In this document: positions 45,001-51,850 of the stretch, one piece after another
Numbering within the stretch: position 1 is the stretch's first letter
Layout of the letters: each line of letters begins with the position of its first letter
Assembly: GCA_963978895.1 (NCBI GenBank)
Contig: OZ022238.1
Coordinates: 38,667,820 to 38,731,819 of the forward strand
Length of the DNA: 64,000 nucleotides
Reading direction: 5' to 3'
Origin: Erpobdella octoculata
Lineage: Eukaryota; Annelida; Clitellata; Hirudinida; Erpobdellidae
Notes under the pieces: generated by a model
Told to the model about the DNA's origin: nothing
The model's database searches: none
The model's input: only the letters and a program-made list of their open reading frames with translations
Program-made: the position numbers and the translations under genes

Positions 45001-46340
45001 TAGATGAAGATAGAAAAAGAAAAATTCTCAAGCGAATGTTCCTCAAATATCATCCTGACAAAAATCTGGAAAACACCAAATTTTTCACTGAACTTTTCAA
45101 ACATCTTCAAAATCTCATCAAAATGTTAGAAGATGGAGAAAACATTAATGATTATGGTTCTGGAGATGGAGCTAAGGTTGCGAGTTCAAAACGTTCACAG
45201 AATTTCAGTGGATATTATTCACATGGCAGTAGCAGTTATTTCAAAGAAAGTTTCTTTGATAGAATGGGCAGCAGAGCAAAACAACAAAATTATTCTCAAA
45301 AAAAGAACAATTCCGGTTACAGTCAGTACACATCTTATCGAAGTAAATACAATACTTTTTTCAAACAGTTCAGTCGCAAGCCAAAACGATGCTCAGAAAA
45401 TGCAGAACTCTGGATGAAGCAAGCTGAACATGACTATAAATCTGCTAAGAATGATGGTCCTGAAAAAGTAGAATCGTGGGAAGCTTCATTTCAGTGGAGA
45501 TGTTATAAATATTACATGGTAAGTTTTTTATAACTGATACCTTTTTAATCTTTCCAGCAAATTATTTGCACATGAGCTTGAAACAAAATTAGATTTTTCC
45601 TATTTTGTTGTTCTACATAAAATCATAATGAAAATATATGTATATTAATTTGATGAGTATATCAAATTTAAATATTTGTGTAGTGATAATATGACCTATT
45701 TGGTCTGTCACTTCAATGGTTTTTACCTTATATCATAAAAAAGTGAAAGTTTCTCATTTTGAACAAATTTAGAGGAAGAAAAATATTTTAATATTTATTG
45801 GTGTTTTCAACTGATAATGTCTTCTCTGATAGTTTTAAGAGAACACAGGTAAACAAAAGTTTAGGCTAAATTGTTGGGTAAGGTTATATTGTGGGTTTTA
45901 TGCCACCTCATTAGTGCAAGCCAATTTCTGCAGATGTTTTGTTTGTCTGAAATGTTATTATTGAAGTAACATAAAATATTATGTTCGCTGTCATCGTTTG
46001 TTGTCTGCCCTAGTTTGAAGCATGTGCTTAAACAACTTGTTAAATTCAGGCTGCCCAGAATAGCGTAACAGCCACTCATTATGCCAAGGACTCAAACAAC
46101 TTGCCAGATGCTTGCCAGAACCTTGTTAGCTACTGCTACAATATTTACGATCAGGAGTTGGATTTGTATGCTGACCAATTAGATGTTTTGCTACAAAATA
46201 AGAAATTTCTTAGCGAGCCTTCTATGTCTTCAACTGCATTTGAAAATATAACTGAAGAAATGTCTGATAAAGCTTCTGAAATTTCTCAGAACATTATGAC
46301 TCGATGCAAAAAATTGATAAAATTAAATCAGATGTCATAA
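17996..46340 (+). CDS. SACS: Sacsin-like co-chaperone, whole gene (8 coding exons, about 3753 aa)
   Basis: Joined exons: 17996-18008, 18085-18176, 26524-26640, 30998-31145, 34139-34336, 35041-36429, 36505-45518, 46050-46340. All junctions are GT-AG and in phase, giving 11,262 nt to a TAA. The product has three sacsin repeats. Each starts with an Hsp90-type N-box ([12 protein letters not shown] at aa 36, [12 protein letters not shown] at aa 1374, [12 protein letters not shown] at aa 2386), then a G-x-F-G-x-G-F motif and a F-H-(V/I)-(H/N)-G-x-F motif near aa 387, 1743 and 2753. A J domain with HPD at aa 3502 and a C-terminal HEPN-like region follow. Vertebrate sacsin is a large cytoplasmic co-chaperone of the Hsp70 system linked to filament and mitochondrial organisation, about 4579 aa in human. 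This protein is shorter and lacks the N-terminal ubiquitin-like domain. The start codon has a good context and an in-frame stop 27 nt upstream. Confidence 0.95.
18085..18176 (+). CDS. SACS: Sacsin-like exon 2
   Basis: Acceptor TTTACAG, donor GTTAGT, 92 bp ending in phase 0. Encodes the start of sacsin repeat 1 with [19 protein letters not shown], the conserved leader that precedes the ATP-binding N-box in every sacsin repeat. Confidence 0.9.
18177..21290. other. Intron 2, left part: AT-rich with decayed transposon pieces
   Basis: Mostly featureless AT-rich intron. A transposon-end-like stretch lies at about 18262-18330 (CAGTGGCGTAGTGTCGGGG) and isolated GATCCCA/GATCCTA units at 19465-19515. 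The chance open frame at 18373-18591 (minus) has no recognisable domain. Confidence 0.45.
19840..20170 (+). pseudogene. Possible hAT transposase C-terminal remnant
   Basis: Broken frames read [20 protein letters not shown], then DLQ followed by [22 protein letters not shown]. The last block resembles the L-R-S-T-M-x-x-x-R-L-x-x-L-x-x-L-S-I-E region near the end of hAT transposases. Stops are frequent, and the call is tentative. Confidence 0.3.
21672..22582 (+). mobile_element. Long-TIR DNA transposon with Ulp1-protease remnant
   Basis: Inverted arms of about 222 bp at 21672-21894 and 22361-22582 differ at only a few positions. The 466-bp interior encodes [20 protein letters not shown] on the plus strand, then [13 protein letters not shown] and a stop. 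This is the C-terminal catalytic block of Ulp1/C48 cysteine peptidases (Q-N-D-x-x-C-G). Long TIRs plus a Ulp1-type gene occur together in some Mutator-like elements, so a MULE-type non-autonomous derivative is the best guess. The right arm ends where Helitron-like sequence starts, so the true right terminus may be lost. The sequence left of 21672, back to about 21290, may be part of the same element. Confidence 0.75.
22600..23030 (+). mobile_element. Helitron-like non-autonomous fragment(s)
   Basis: Contains GTCTGTGAGTTTGTGGGT, (TA)n at about 22721-22750, and the block with GCTACACCATTCATCCGATC and GAAATTTTCACACAACCTTGAGAG. The last block recurs in reverse at 55055-55115, showing a dispersed family. 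A GT-rich microsatellite occupies about 22940-23030. Confidence 0.55.
23031..23365 (-). mobile_element. Helitron-like element with internal minisatellite
   Basis: On the minus strand its 3' end is GGGCAACGCCGGGTA, then CTAG followed by T, the same terminus as at 684. Inside lie about four copies of a GGTCGCTTTCCCGCTCCC-type unit. Bordered by (TA)n on the right. The open frames rich in Phe/Pro/Leu or Arg/Ser are artefacts of the array. Confidence 0.65.
23381..23960 (+). mobile_element. Helitron-like element with 18-bp minisatellite
   Basis: Starts near AGTCTTAGCAAATCTATTTTG, which is repeated at 25972 in another copy, and ends with CCCCGGGCAACGCCGGG, a few bases, CTAG and T. About 23440-23735 is a minisatellite of unit GGGAACGGGAAAGCGACC and variants. 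The RERESD and SRSLSRSRS frames are simply this array translated. It is separated by a 16-bp (TA)n from an oppositely oriented copy, so the two 3' ends face each other. Confidence 0.7.
23977..24290 (-). mobile_element. Helitron-like element, opposite orientation to its neighbour
   Basis: The 3' terminus on the minus strand is the CCGGGTACCCCGCTAG-type end at 23977. The body is the complement of the CGGGAACGGGAAAGCGAC-rich sequence, more diverged than the neighbouring copy. Confidence 0.65.
24300..25505 (-). pseudogene. Helitron/Helentron fragment with Pif1-type helicase remnant
   Basis: On the minus strand, fragments of the transposon's Pif1-like helicase follow in order: [13 protein letters not shown], then the Walker A stretch [20 protein letters not shown], a jump to [14 protein letters not shown], then [21 protein letters not shown], and last [19 protein letters not shown] with [11 protein letters not shown]. 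The middle of the helicase is deleted and frames shift several times, so it is inactive. The replication initiator domain is absent. The 3' end is GGGTCAGCTAG at 24300, and the other end carries CGGTTCAGCCGTTTCGGAGG, a word typical of these elements. (TA)n lies on both sides. Confidence 0.85.
25690..26206 (+). mobile_element. Helitron-like element
   Basis: Begins in the region AAAGTCTGTGAGCTTGTGGG and ATCTAAACCACTGGAGCGAT. It then carries TTTTAGCAAATCTATTTTAC (shared with 23381), a short diverged GGGAACTGGAAAGCGACT array, and ends CTCTGAAAACCCCGAGCAAACC...CTAG at 26203-26206. The terminal hairpin is degraded in this copy. Confidence 0.6.
26524..26640 (+). CDS. SACS: Sacsin-like exon 3 (N-box of repeat 1)
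   Basis: Acceptor CATTTCAG, donor GTAGTG, 117 bp, phase 0 at both ends. Encodes [17 protein letters not shown], the ATP-binding helix of the first Hsp90-like domain, followed by [17 protein letters not shown]. Confidence 0.95.
26641..27040. other. Intron 3, first part, nothing recognised
   Basis: AT-rich. The short open frame running on from exon 3 is intronic read-through. Confidence 0.4.
27041..27480. repeat. GGCCTGGCCCGG-type dispersed repeat, diverged internal units
   Basis: GC-richer block with recurring GGCCTGGC, CCCGGTCCGTG, TTTATACAGGC and TTCATAAGCC words, apparently several rearranged units of one repeat. Related to 4700-4885 and 14310-14440. The open frame at 27003-27230 is inside it. 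Confidence 0.5.
27595..28258 (+). repeat. Diverged tandem repeat, period about 150 bp, four to five units
   Basis: Units are marked by TTTTTCCACCC-like starts followed by ACATTTG-AGTCCTGGAAA-CC and later AAATTTTCAGTTTTTGAG-like sequence, at about 27606, 27763, 27905, 28062 and 28215. Divergence between units is high, so the array is old. Confidence 0.6.
28272..30060. mobile_element. hAT-like non-autonomous element (outer), interrupted by a relative
   Basis: Terminal inverted repeats TAAGCATCTGCGTCCCG (left) and TAAGCTTCTGCGTCCCG (right, reverse strand), flanked by the exact 8-bp target duplication GTGCTTAC at 28264-28271 and 30061-30068. This fits the 8-bp nTnnnnAn target preference of hAT transposons. 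The element itself is only about 510 bp (28272-28571 plus 29850-30060), the rest being a second element of the same family inserted into it. Sub-terminal CGATA/TATCG arrays are dense at one end. Confidence 0.8.
28572..29841. mobile_element. hAT-like non-autonomous element (inner), nested in inverse orientation
   Basis: Left end TAAGCTTCTGCGTCCCG at 28572 and right end (reverse strand) TAAGCATCTGCGTCCCG at 29841, i.e. the same two ends as the outer element but swapped. Flanked by GAAGTTAT at 28564-28571 and GTAGTTAT at 29842-29849, an 8-bp target duplication with one mismatch. The interior (about 28796-29580) is unlike the outer element. It holds an open frame at 28994-29236 with no recognisable transposase. 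The YRIVS-type open frames near both ends are the (CGTAT)n sub-terminal arrays. Confidence 0.78.
30145..30190 (+). repeat. (CAGT)n and (TA)n microsatellites
   Basis: Short simple-sequence tracts. The rest of intron 3 to 30997 shows nothing recognisable. The open frame at 30368-30616 has no known domain and no typical coding flanks. Confidence 0.7.
30998..31145 (+). CDS. SACS: Sacsin-like exon 4
   Basis: Acceptor TATTTTAG, donor GTAATC, 148 bp ending in phase 1. Encodes [20 protein letters not shown] and [15 protein letters not shown], the lid and the glycine-rich G-x-F-G-x-G-F motif of the first Hsp90-like ATPase domain. Confidence 0.95.
31293..31403 (+). mobile_element. Possible hAT-like terminus fragment
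   Basis: CAGTGATG followed by repeated TTAACTACTATTTT and AGTTAAACTA words resembles the ends of the delimited hAT element at 55508-57239 (CAGTGATG, AGTAGTTA arrays). No matching right end was found. Confidence 0.35.
31404..33715 (+). pseudogene. Non-LTR retrotransposon (CR1/jockey-type) pol pseudogene in sacsin intron 4
   Basis: The 5' truncated copy begins in the endonuclease tail ([19 protein letters not shown]). It continues through reverse transcriptase blocks [49 protein letters not shown], the catalytic LFADDVKIY, and [19 protein letters not shown], to the C-terminal [20 protein letters not shown]. Several frameshifts and stops are present, though the F-A-D-D catalytic residues survive. 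The 3' end is a short (AATA)n tail at about 33697-33716. It lies in the same orientation as the sacsin gene, within intron 4. Confidence 0.88.
33717..34138. other. End of intron 4, nothing recognised
   Basis: AT-rich intronic sequence leading to the exon 5 acceptor. Confidence 0.4.
34139..34336 (+). CDS. SACS: Sacsin-like exon 5
   Basis: Acceptor GATTTCAG, donor GTGATT, 198 bp, phase 1 at both ends. Encodes [20 protein letters not shown] and [15 protein letters not shown]. The D-P-H and Q-F-x-P-F elements are conserved in all sacsin repeats. The reading frame stays open past the donor for 70 bp, but conservation resumes only in exon 6. Confidence 0.93.
34451..34625 (+). repeat. Two-copy tandem duplication, period about 89 bp
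   Basis: AACTCCAGTTAGTTTATATT at about 34451 recurs as AACTCCAGTTTGTTGATATT at about 34540, followed in both by GACCTAAATTCATTAC and ATGCTTCCTATT. Located in sacsin intron 5. Confidence 0.8.
34719..35020. mobile_element. MITE-like inverted repeat in sacsin intron 5
   Basis: Arms of about 62 bp, 34719-34780 and 34959-35020 (outer ends TGGAGTTTTCTAGATTTATC and its near-exact complement), enclose about 178 bp. The right arm ends about 20 bp before the exon 6 acceptor. No target duplication could be fixed. Confidence 0.7.
35041..36429 (+). CDS. SACS: Sacsin-like exon 6
   Basis: Acceptor TTCCACAG, donor GTAAAA, 1389 bp, phase 1 at both ends. Carries most of sacsin repeat 1 after the ATPase core: MFRFPLR, then [20 protein letters not shown] (the conserved G at aa 387 and the R-R), followed by the long, less conserved repeat body. 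Open reading continues only 24 bp past the donor. Confidence 0.95.
36505..45518 (+). CDS. SACS: Sacsin-like exon 7, giant exon (9014 bp)
   Basis: Acceptor TTATTTCAG, donor GTAAGT. Encodes about aa 653-3657: the end of repeat 1, all of repeats 2 and 3, the J domain and the start of the HEPN-like region. Repeat 2 has [32 protein letters not shown] and PFHINGYF. Repeat 3 has [34 protein letters not shown] and PFHINGHF. The J domain shows [12 protein letters not shown] very large terminal coding exon is a known property of vertebrate SACS, so the exon layout is partly conserved. Confidence 0.97.
46050..46340 (+). CDS. SACS: Sacsin-like exon 8, C-terminal HEPN-like region
   Basis: Acceptor TAAATTCAG, 291 bp including the TAA, phase 0 entry. 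Continues the helical HEPN-like region begun in exon 7 ([15 protein letters not shown] ... QWRCYKYYM) with [19 protein letters not shown] and a helix [24 protein letters not shown] domains in sacsin mediate dimerisation and nucleotide binding. The R-x4-6-H signature of catalytic HEPN nucleases is not evident here, as is usual for sacsin. The fit to known HEPN sequences is loose. Confidence 0.85.
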   Translation, partial: AAQNSVTATHYAKDSNNLPDACQNLVSYCYNIYDQELDLYADQLDVLLQNKKFLSEPSMSSTAFENITEEMSDKASEISQNIMTRCKKLIKLNQMS

Positions 46341-46703
46341 GCTTTAATGCGTCTAAATGAACATTTAATATGTGTGTCGAGCTGATTATGTACTTTTTTA
46401 TGATCTCTATTGTCTCATTTTATTGAATTTGAATTTTGCTTTATTATTATCAGTTCTAAAAAATTTTTTTCAAACCCAATGAAGTTTTTGTGACTTTTTT
46501 TAAAAATGTATAAGTTTCTTGTTTATGAGGCATTCACTTTAGTTTATGTTATTACGTTGTAGGATTCTTTCAGTCAGCTTTCATGTTGTTTGATGCTGTG
46601 CTGGTTGTGGTATTTACACTAAGAAGCTGATACATTTTGATTTTTTGCAAAGAATTGCCAAAGGTGTTCTGATTAAATCAATTTCTATTAATATTTTAAA
46701 ATT

Positions 46704-46852
46704 AATAAATTTTTCTTTAAATTTGAAAATTTTTTGTAAAAAAATGTAATTAAAAATAATAATTATTATCTTTCTTTTAAAACAAATACAATTATATAAA
46801 TGTTTAGATATATAAATTTAAACAATTTTGTTTACAGTTGTTATGCAATAAA
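46704..46852 (+). terminator. Candidate polyadenylation signals of the sacsin-like gene
   Basis: AATAAA occurs at 46704-46709 and 46847-46852, 364 and 507 nt after the stop codon. In AT-rich DNA such hexamers arise by chance, so the choice is uncertain. Confidence 0.3.
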
Positions 46853-47079
46853 TGAAAAGCCGACATACCCTGAAATATAAGGGATTTGTGAAAAGCCTGG
46901 TTTTAACGGCTTAATGTTTAATATTATAACTTATGCTAAAATATTAAAACTGAGGCTAAAATTTTACCTGGTTGTCTGTTCTTGATGGTTTATTTGAGGC
47001 CTTCTAGTGAGTGAATACTGAATATATAATTATCTTAACCCCTTGATTTAATTTTAGATTAATTTTACATAGTTACTAA

Positions 47080-48300
47080 GTAGGGTGGATAAAATGCCGG
47101 GGTTATGGTGGGAGTGCCCCTTCCCAAAAATCATTAGTGGGGCCCTTTACTGATAAGTTACATAACTAATGCTTGGCTGTCATACCAAATGTTTTATCCA
47201 GACGCCTTAGGGAATTCGCTTCCCCCAAGATTTCAAATTCCCCCAGGAATTTTATTTTTTTTTATACCAAACCAAAAAATAAGTTTTGCAAAATTCTTGA
47301 AAAAATAACCAATTATCAGCCCCGGTCATCAGCTATTTTTTGAAAAAAAAATGTATCATATTTTGAAAACGTGTTGCAAAAATGAATCAACGATTACCCC
47401 CTCTCCCCGGTCATCAGCTATTTTGGGAAAGAAAAGTGTAAAATATATTTTTAAAAAATTTGGAACCCCCGGTTCATCAGCTATTTTAGGAGGGAAAAGT
47501 GTATAAGAATTTGGAGAAATTTTTCAATGGGTGGGTTGTGGGTTTTTGAAACATTGGGTCCTCCCAACTCATTGCTGAAAAAATGCTCTAGCTTTCCTTA
47601 TTTTCAATTTTTCTCCAAAGTCCAGGTGTCTAAATGAGACACTGGTCGTACTGCATTTTCTCTACAAAATAGTTGATGCCGTGGGTGGGTGGTTATCGGA
47701 TTATTAAAAAAAAATTGTTCAAAAAAACTTTTTTTTAAATGATCGATAGCTGGAAAAGAAATGGGGGTAGACGTAGACAGGGGCGTTATTTGGAGAGGCA
47801 GAAGTGGTTGCTCCCAATTTTTTTCTGAAAAATGGCTACGAAGCTAGACAAAATTTTGGAAAAGTACCTACGACTACCTTCCCAAAATTTGAGAAGGGTC
47901 CCTAAAATAACCTCCCTCCAAATCATCAGCTATTTATTAAAAAAACTGTAAAAGGTTTACGAAAAAACTTGGAAAATTACCTACGATTTGAAGAAATTTT
48001 TCTAAAAAATTTGCAACTTTTCTTCTTAAAAGCTGGTGACCGGGAAAGAATGGGTAGTCATATGACCATAGGTAATTTAAAAAAAAAATGTTCAAAATTG
48101 TAAGCCTATTTTTTCGAAAAGAAAACTTGGAAAATTACCTGCGATTACCCCACCCCTGGTCATCATCTACTTTGGGGAAATAGTTTAGCATTAGAACTAT
48201 ATAGATTATTGTAATGTGTGAGTTTCTGAAACAATTTGTCCCAGATGCTTTTGCTGAGATGAGGCAAGATAGATAACCTTACTTCTTAAAAGCTGATGAC
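47080..48300 (+). repeat. Degenerate tandem repeat with GGTCATCAGCTATTTTGG units
   Basis: CCCCGGTCATCAGCTATTTT-like words followed by GAAAAGTGTA and AATTACCTACGATTACCCC recur about every 70-150 bp with heavy divergence and some units reversed (AAAGCTGATGACCGGGAA). 16621-16800 is a smaller relative. (CT)n follows at 48313-48363. Confidence 0.6.
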
Positions 48301-48363
48301 CGGGAAGATGTGGGTAGTCTCTCTTTCTCTCTCTCTCTTTCTCTTTTTCTCTCTCTCTCTCTC

Positions 48364-49120
48364 CGTGGTAATTTTCAAGAATATTAGAAAATTTTTGTTC
48401 AAAATTGTATGCCTATTTTTTTGACAAGTGTTTTACTTATGATGAATTTCTAGCCCGTTTTGCTTCAATTTTCAGGGTTTTCTGTTTAAATCTAGAGAGC
48501 TTCCACTTCCTTCACCCGGCCCGAACTTCTATGATCTTCATTACATATAAAGTCACCTAACTTTTGGGGGACCATTATAGCCCATTAATCGGGGAATTTT
48601 ATGTGTTTAACCACGGCATTGGGTGGGTATCAGCGGTGGATCCAGGAGGGGCCAGCAGTTTTAACAAAAACTTTGAAAAACATGCTTTCGTTTATATTAC
48701 TGCGCATTGTGTTTCGATTGCATACCATTTTTGTTTTGATCTATGTTGTCCAAACATGGTTAGTGACCTATCGGCCTTTCTGTTTGAGAAGAAATAAATA
48801 ATAAAAATAATAAGTTTTTTACTTAGTTCGTAAGTTCATTATGTTTGTCAGTATCTTGAGGCTTGATCTTTACTAAGCTTACCTTTACCATAAATCAATA
48901 GTTTTGATATTTGGCAGATATGTAAAAAAATTCAAGCGTTTTTTAAACCAATTCAATGCTAAATATATTTTAAATAATATCTCAAATTTATTTAGACCTT
49001 CACCGGCAGCTCTAGCAAAAAAGTGAACCTATATTTCAAATTTCAGCTCGATTGGATGACGTGAAGTTAGTTAAATTTTCACTTTCAAGGTTTCCAAAAA
49101 TTTAAGCAAGCAAGCAAGAC
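48364..49120. other. Transposon-derived spacer, no gene
   Basis: Contains GGTGGATCCAGGAGGGG-type sequence at about 48635-48655, whose relative occurs at 53930-53960, and the TTTCAGCTCGATTGG repeat near 49040. The short open frames at 48564-48801 are not supported as genes. Confidence 0.4.
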
Positions 49121-49129
49121 CGGCGATGA

Positions 49130-49690
49130 AGTTAATATAAAGAATAAAAAAAGAGAAAAATAATTAGAGAAAGAGATAAAAAAAAGAAAAAAGAGAAAAA
49201 AACAATAAAAAGAAATAATATTGAGAAAGAAAGAGAAAAAACAGAGAAGGGAAAAGGTGAGAAAAAGAGAAAAGGAAAAACAAAGAAAAAGAGAGAAAAA
49301 AGAAGAAGGAGATGGAGAAAAAGAGAGAGGAAAGAAGAAAGAGTGAAAGAGAAAGAAGCAATACAAAAAAGAGAAAGAAGCAATACAAAAAAGAGAAAGA
49401 AACAATACAAAAAAGAGAAAGAAGACAAAAAGAAAATTGCACTAAGGTACAACATGTATTTCACTAGGAAGAAGAAGAAAAAGCAGAAAAACACAACAAA
49501 ACGAGGACAAAAATGAAAAGAAAGAAAAAAACAAAGCAAGAGAGGAAAAGAAAGAGAGAATTAAACCGAGAGAAACATAAAAAATGAAGATAGAAGTGCG
49601 TTTCACTAGGGACCCCATTGATATATATCAATGAAGGACATAAAGAGAAAGAGAGAAAGAAAGAGAGGAAGAGAAAACTGCACTGCACTA
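49130..49690 (+). repeat. Polypurine (GAAA-rich) tract, about 560 bp
   Basis: Strongly strand-asymmetric: the plus strand is almost only A and G over most of the interval, with two short mixed islands near 49440-49470 and 49590-49635 that each contain a TTTCACTAGG word. The Phe/Ser/Leu-rich minus-strand open frames are artefacts. Confidence 0.85.
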
Positions 49691-51464
49691 AGGTACGCCG
49701 CAATTTCAGCTTTAACAGAGTGGTACCGTAGGCGGTAGCTCTTATTGCCAGCCATACTACTTTTTTGAACTACATTTGGTTTGATCTAACTTTCACATTG
49801 AAATTAAAAAAAAATCAACTTTACAGTTACATTTACTTCTAGATGTGCGTGGTTTTATAATAAGATCCTTTAAATATGACGGAGAGGTGCTATTTTTAAC
49901 TTTAAGCATAAAATGGCATATTTGGAAATCATTCTATATCTATGAGATAGCCAATGCAGAAAAACAAGAAAAGGAGAAGTACGGAAGAGACAAAAAGTGC
50001 GTGGGATTAGACGGGCAGCAAAATTAAAGGCTTTAGTGGTATTAAAATATGTTTTTTGCGCTGATGACCATCTTTTAATCTCCTTGGTTGCTTCTAGTCC
50101 ATTGCAGCTTGAGAGGATGGTGACCTCATTATTACAAACTTTTATTTAGGTTACAATCACTGTTTGTGTATGTATGTATGTGTGTGTGTCTTTCTCTGTA
50201 CGCAAATCTTGCAAATAAAATTTTACCAGCTGTTTGACTAGCTAGGAAGCTGAAACTTTCAGCATAGCTTTATATTGGATGACCAATTTAATTCAATTTA
50301 AAAAAAATATATTTAATTTGAACATTTTTCGTATTTCTAAATCGAGTGTATTTGAAAATTTTCAGCAAATTTTGAAATTAAAATTTATATCTAAGGAATA
50401 TTCTGATGTACCTCTTGGTATTTTTTTCTTTCCATTTATTTCCATTAAAGGACATTTCCAATACAATTAATTTTGTGGGTCAAGGTTTGGCTAATCGCTA
50501 GTCCCCGATATGTCGTACCACGGTACGCGACAATTAGGTCTTGCTGGTAAGGTTGCGGTAAACAGGTTTTGGAATCACAAGTCCCGGACGTTGAGGTCAC
50601 GTTTTGATTTATTAAATATTTATGTCATATGGAAGTGGAAGTGGTCGAGCCTTTTTTTTAATATTGATGTGTTTCTGTATAGGATTCTGATCACTAATTT
50701 GCTGAGTGATTTTTCATACATCATGTCGCTTGATTATTATTTCGAATGAAATTATGAATCATCTAAGAAGGCTGATCCATCGTTTTTAAAGCTCGTCTTT
50801 ACAAAGAATAGCTTAAATTTCTCCATCTTCAATACGAAGAAATGTTGCAATGCTTTCCTAAAAACAAACGCCACAGCGTACAATTTTACGTTACGTTACG
50901 ATCCGTCCGTTGTTTCAATTGCGATTTCTTTGAAATGTAACATTACCACATTATATACTTTAGATACATCGATTGTAAACTTTCACCCTGCACGAGTGTC
51001 TTACTTCTTTGTGTCTGTATTGTGTTCTGATAACTGATATTTTACTTCCATATTTGTCTATGTTTTAATAATGTGCAGCAAACGCGGTTATAGGAACAAA
51101 AACTTTATTAGATAAACAAAATGTATAGAAGATAAGCGCAAACTGAAAAACTCAGCTGTATTCTCGCAATACGACCATGTCACACAACCCACAAACTGCA
51201 AGACAACAAAACTGCTCATAATGACACAGCTGACATCGGTCATTCAATTATTTGCCTAACGTTCTTCGCGAGAGACGTTTGCGTTCTTAATTGTTTAGCT
51301 TGATGCACTCAGATTTGGTTAACCTGTGTGGGTCATAATCGTCCCAGGACCCAAATGGCGGGACCTATTTATCGAGGACCTAATCGGTGGAATCATGTTG
51401 TTCTGTTTCGGCCGTACCCATAGGCCATGCCAGCAGAGTAACAGAGTTTAGCGGGAAGGGGATT
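49691..51464. other. Intergenic, no gene recognised
   Basis: Only decayed repeat-like pieces were seen, such as TAGGAAGCTGAAACTTTCAGC near 50245 and a GTAAC/CGTTAC-rich stretch near 50890. None supports a gene. Confidence 0.4.
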
Positions 51465-51504
51465 GAACACACAAAGTCAAGTTCTTACTTGACTTTGTGT
51501 GTTC
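51465..51504. repeat. Perfect 17-bp inverted repeat with 6-nt loop
   Basis: GAACACACAAAGTCAAG, loop TTCTTA, then the exact complement. Located about 350 bp downstream of the secreted-protein ORF. It could form a hairpin in DNA or RNA, function unknown. Confidence 0.85.
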
Positions 51505-51791
51505 GAATATTTACGGTTTTTTTACAAATCATCCAATAAATATATTCACATTAATTAAATAATTTGATTCTATTAGAATAAAAAAATCACAATATGTGAG
51601 CAAATATAATGTTGTTTCTTCTCAATTTTTTATATACATTTGATTTGTTTATTCAAATAAATAAATAAAAACTTCTTGCTTCATTGCTTGATCAGAACAG
51701 GAAACTCGCCAAAATAAACTAGGAAAGTGTTTGAAATTTTTTGGTTTATTTTCTTAAAAAGCATTTTTTACTTAATTTCGAAGATTTCTTT

Positions 51792-51797
51792 TTTATT
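51792..51797 (-). terminator. Candidate polyadenylation signal of the secreted-protein gene
   Basis: AATAAA on the minus strand, 54 nt after the TGA stop of the ORF at 51851-52717. Confidence 0.35.
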
Positions 51798-51850
51798 TGA
51801 CTCCGTTCTTATTAGATATTTTTTTTTCATTTTCACGAATTGACAATGGT

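Noticed and set aside
49085..49703. Phe/Ser/Leu-rich minus-strand frames resembling membrane proteins
   Set aside because: Complement of the polypurine tract. All three frames give the same low-complexity composition.
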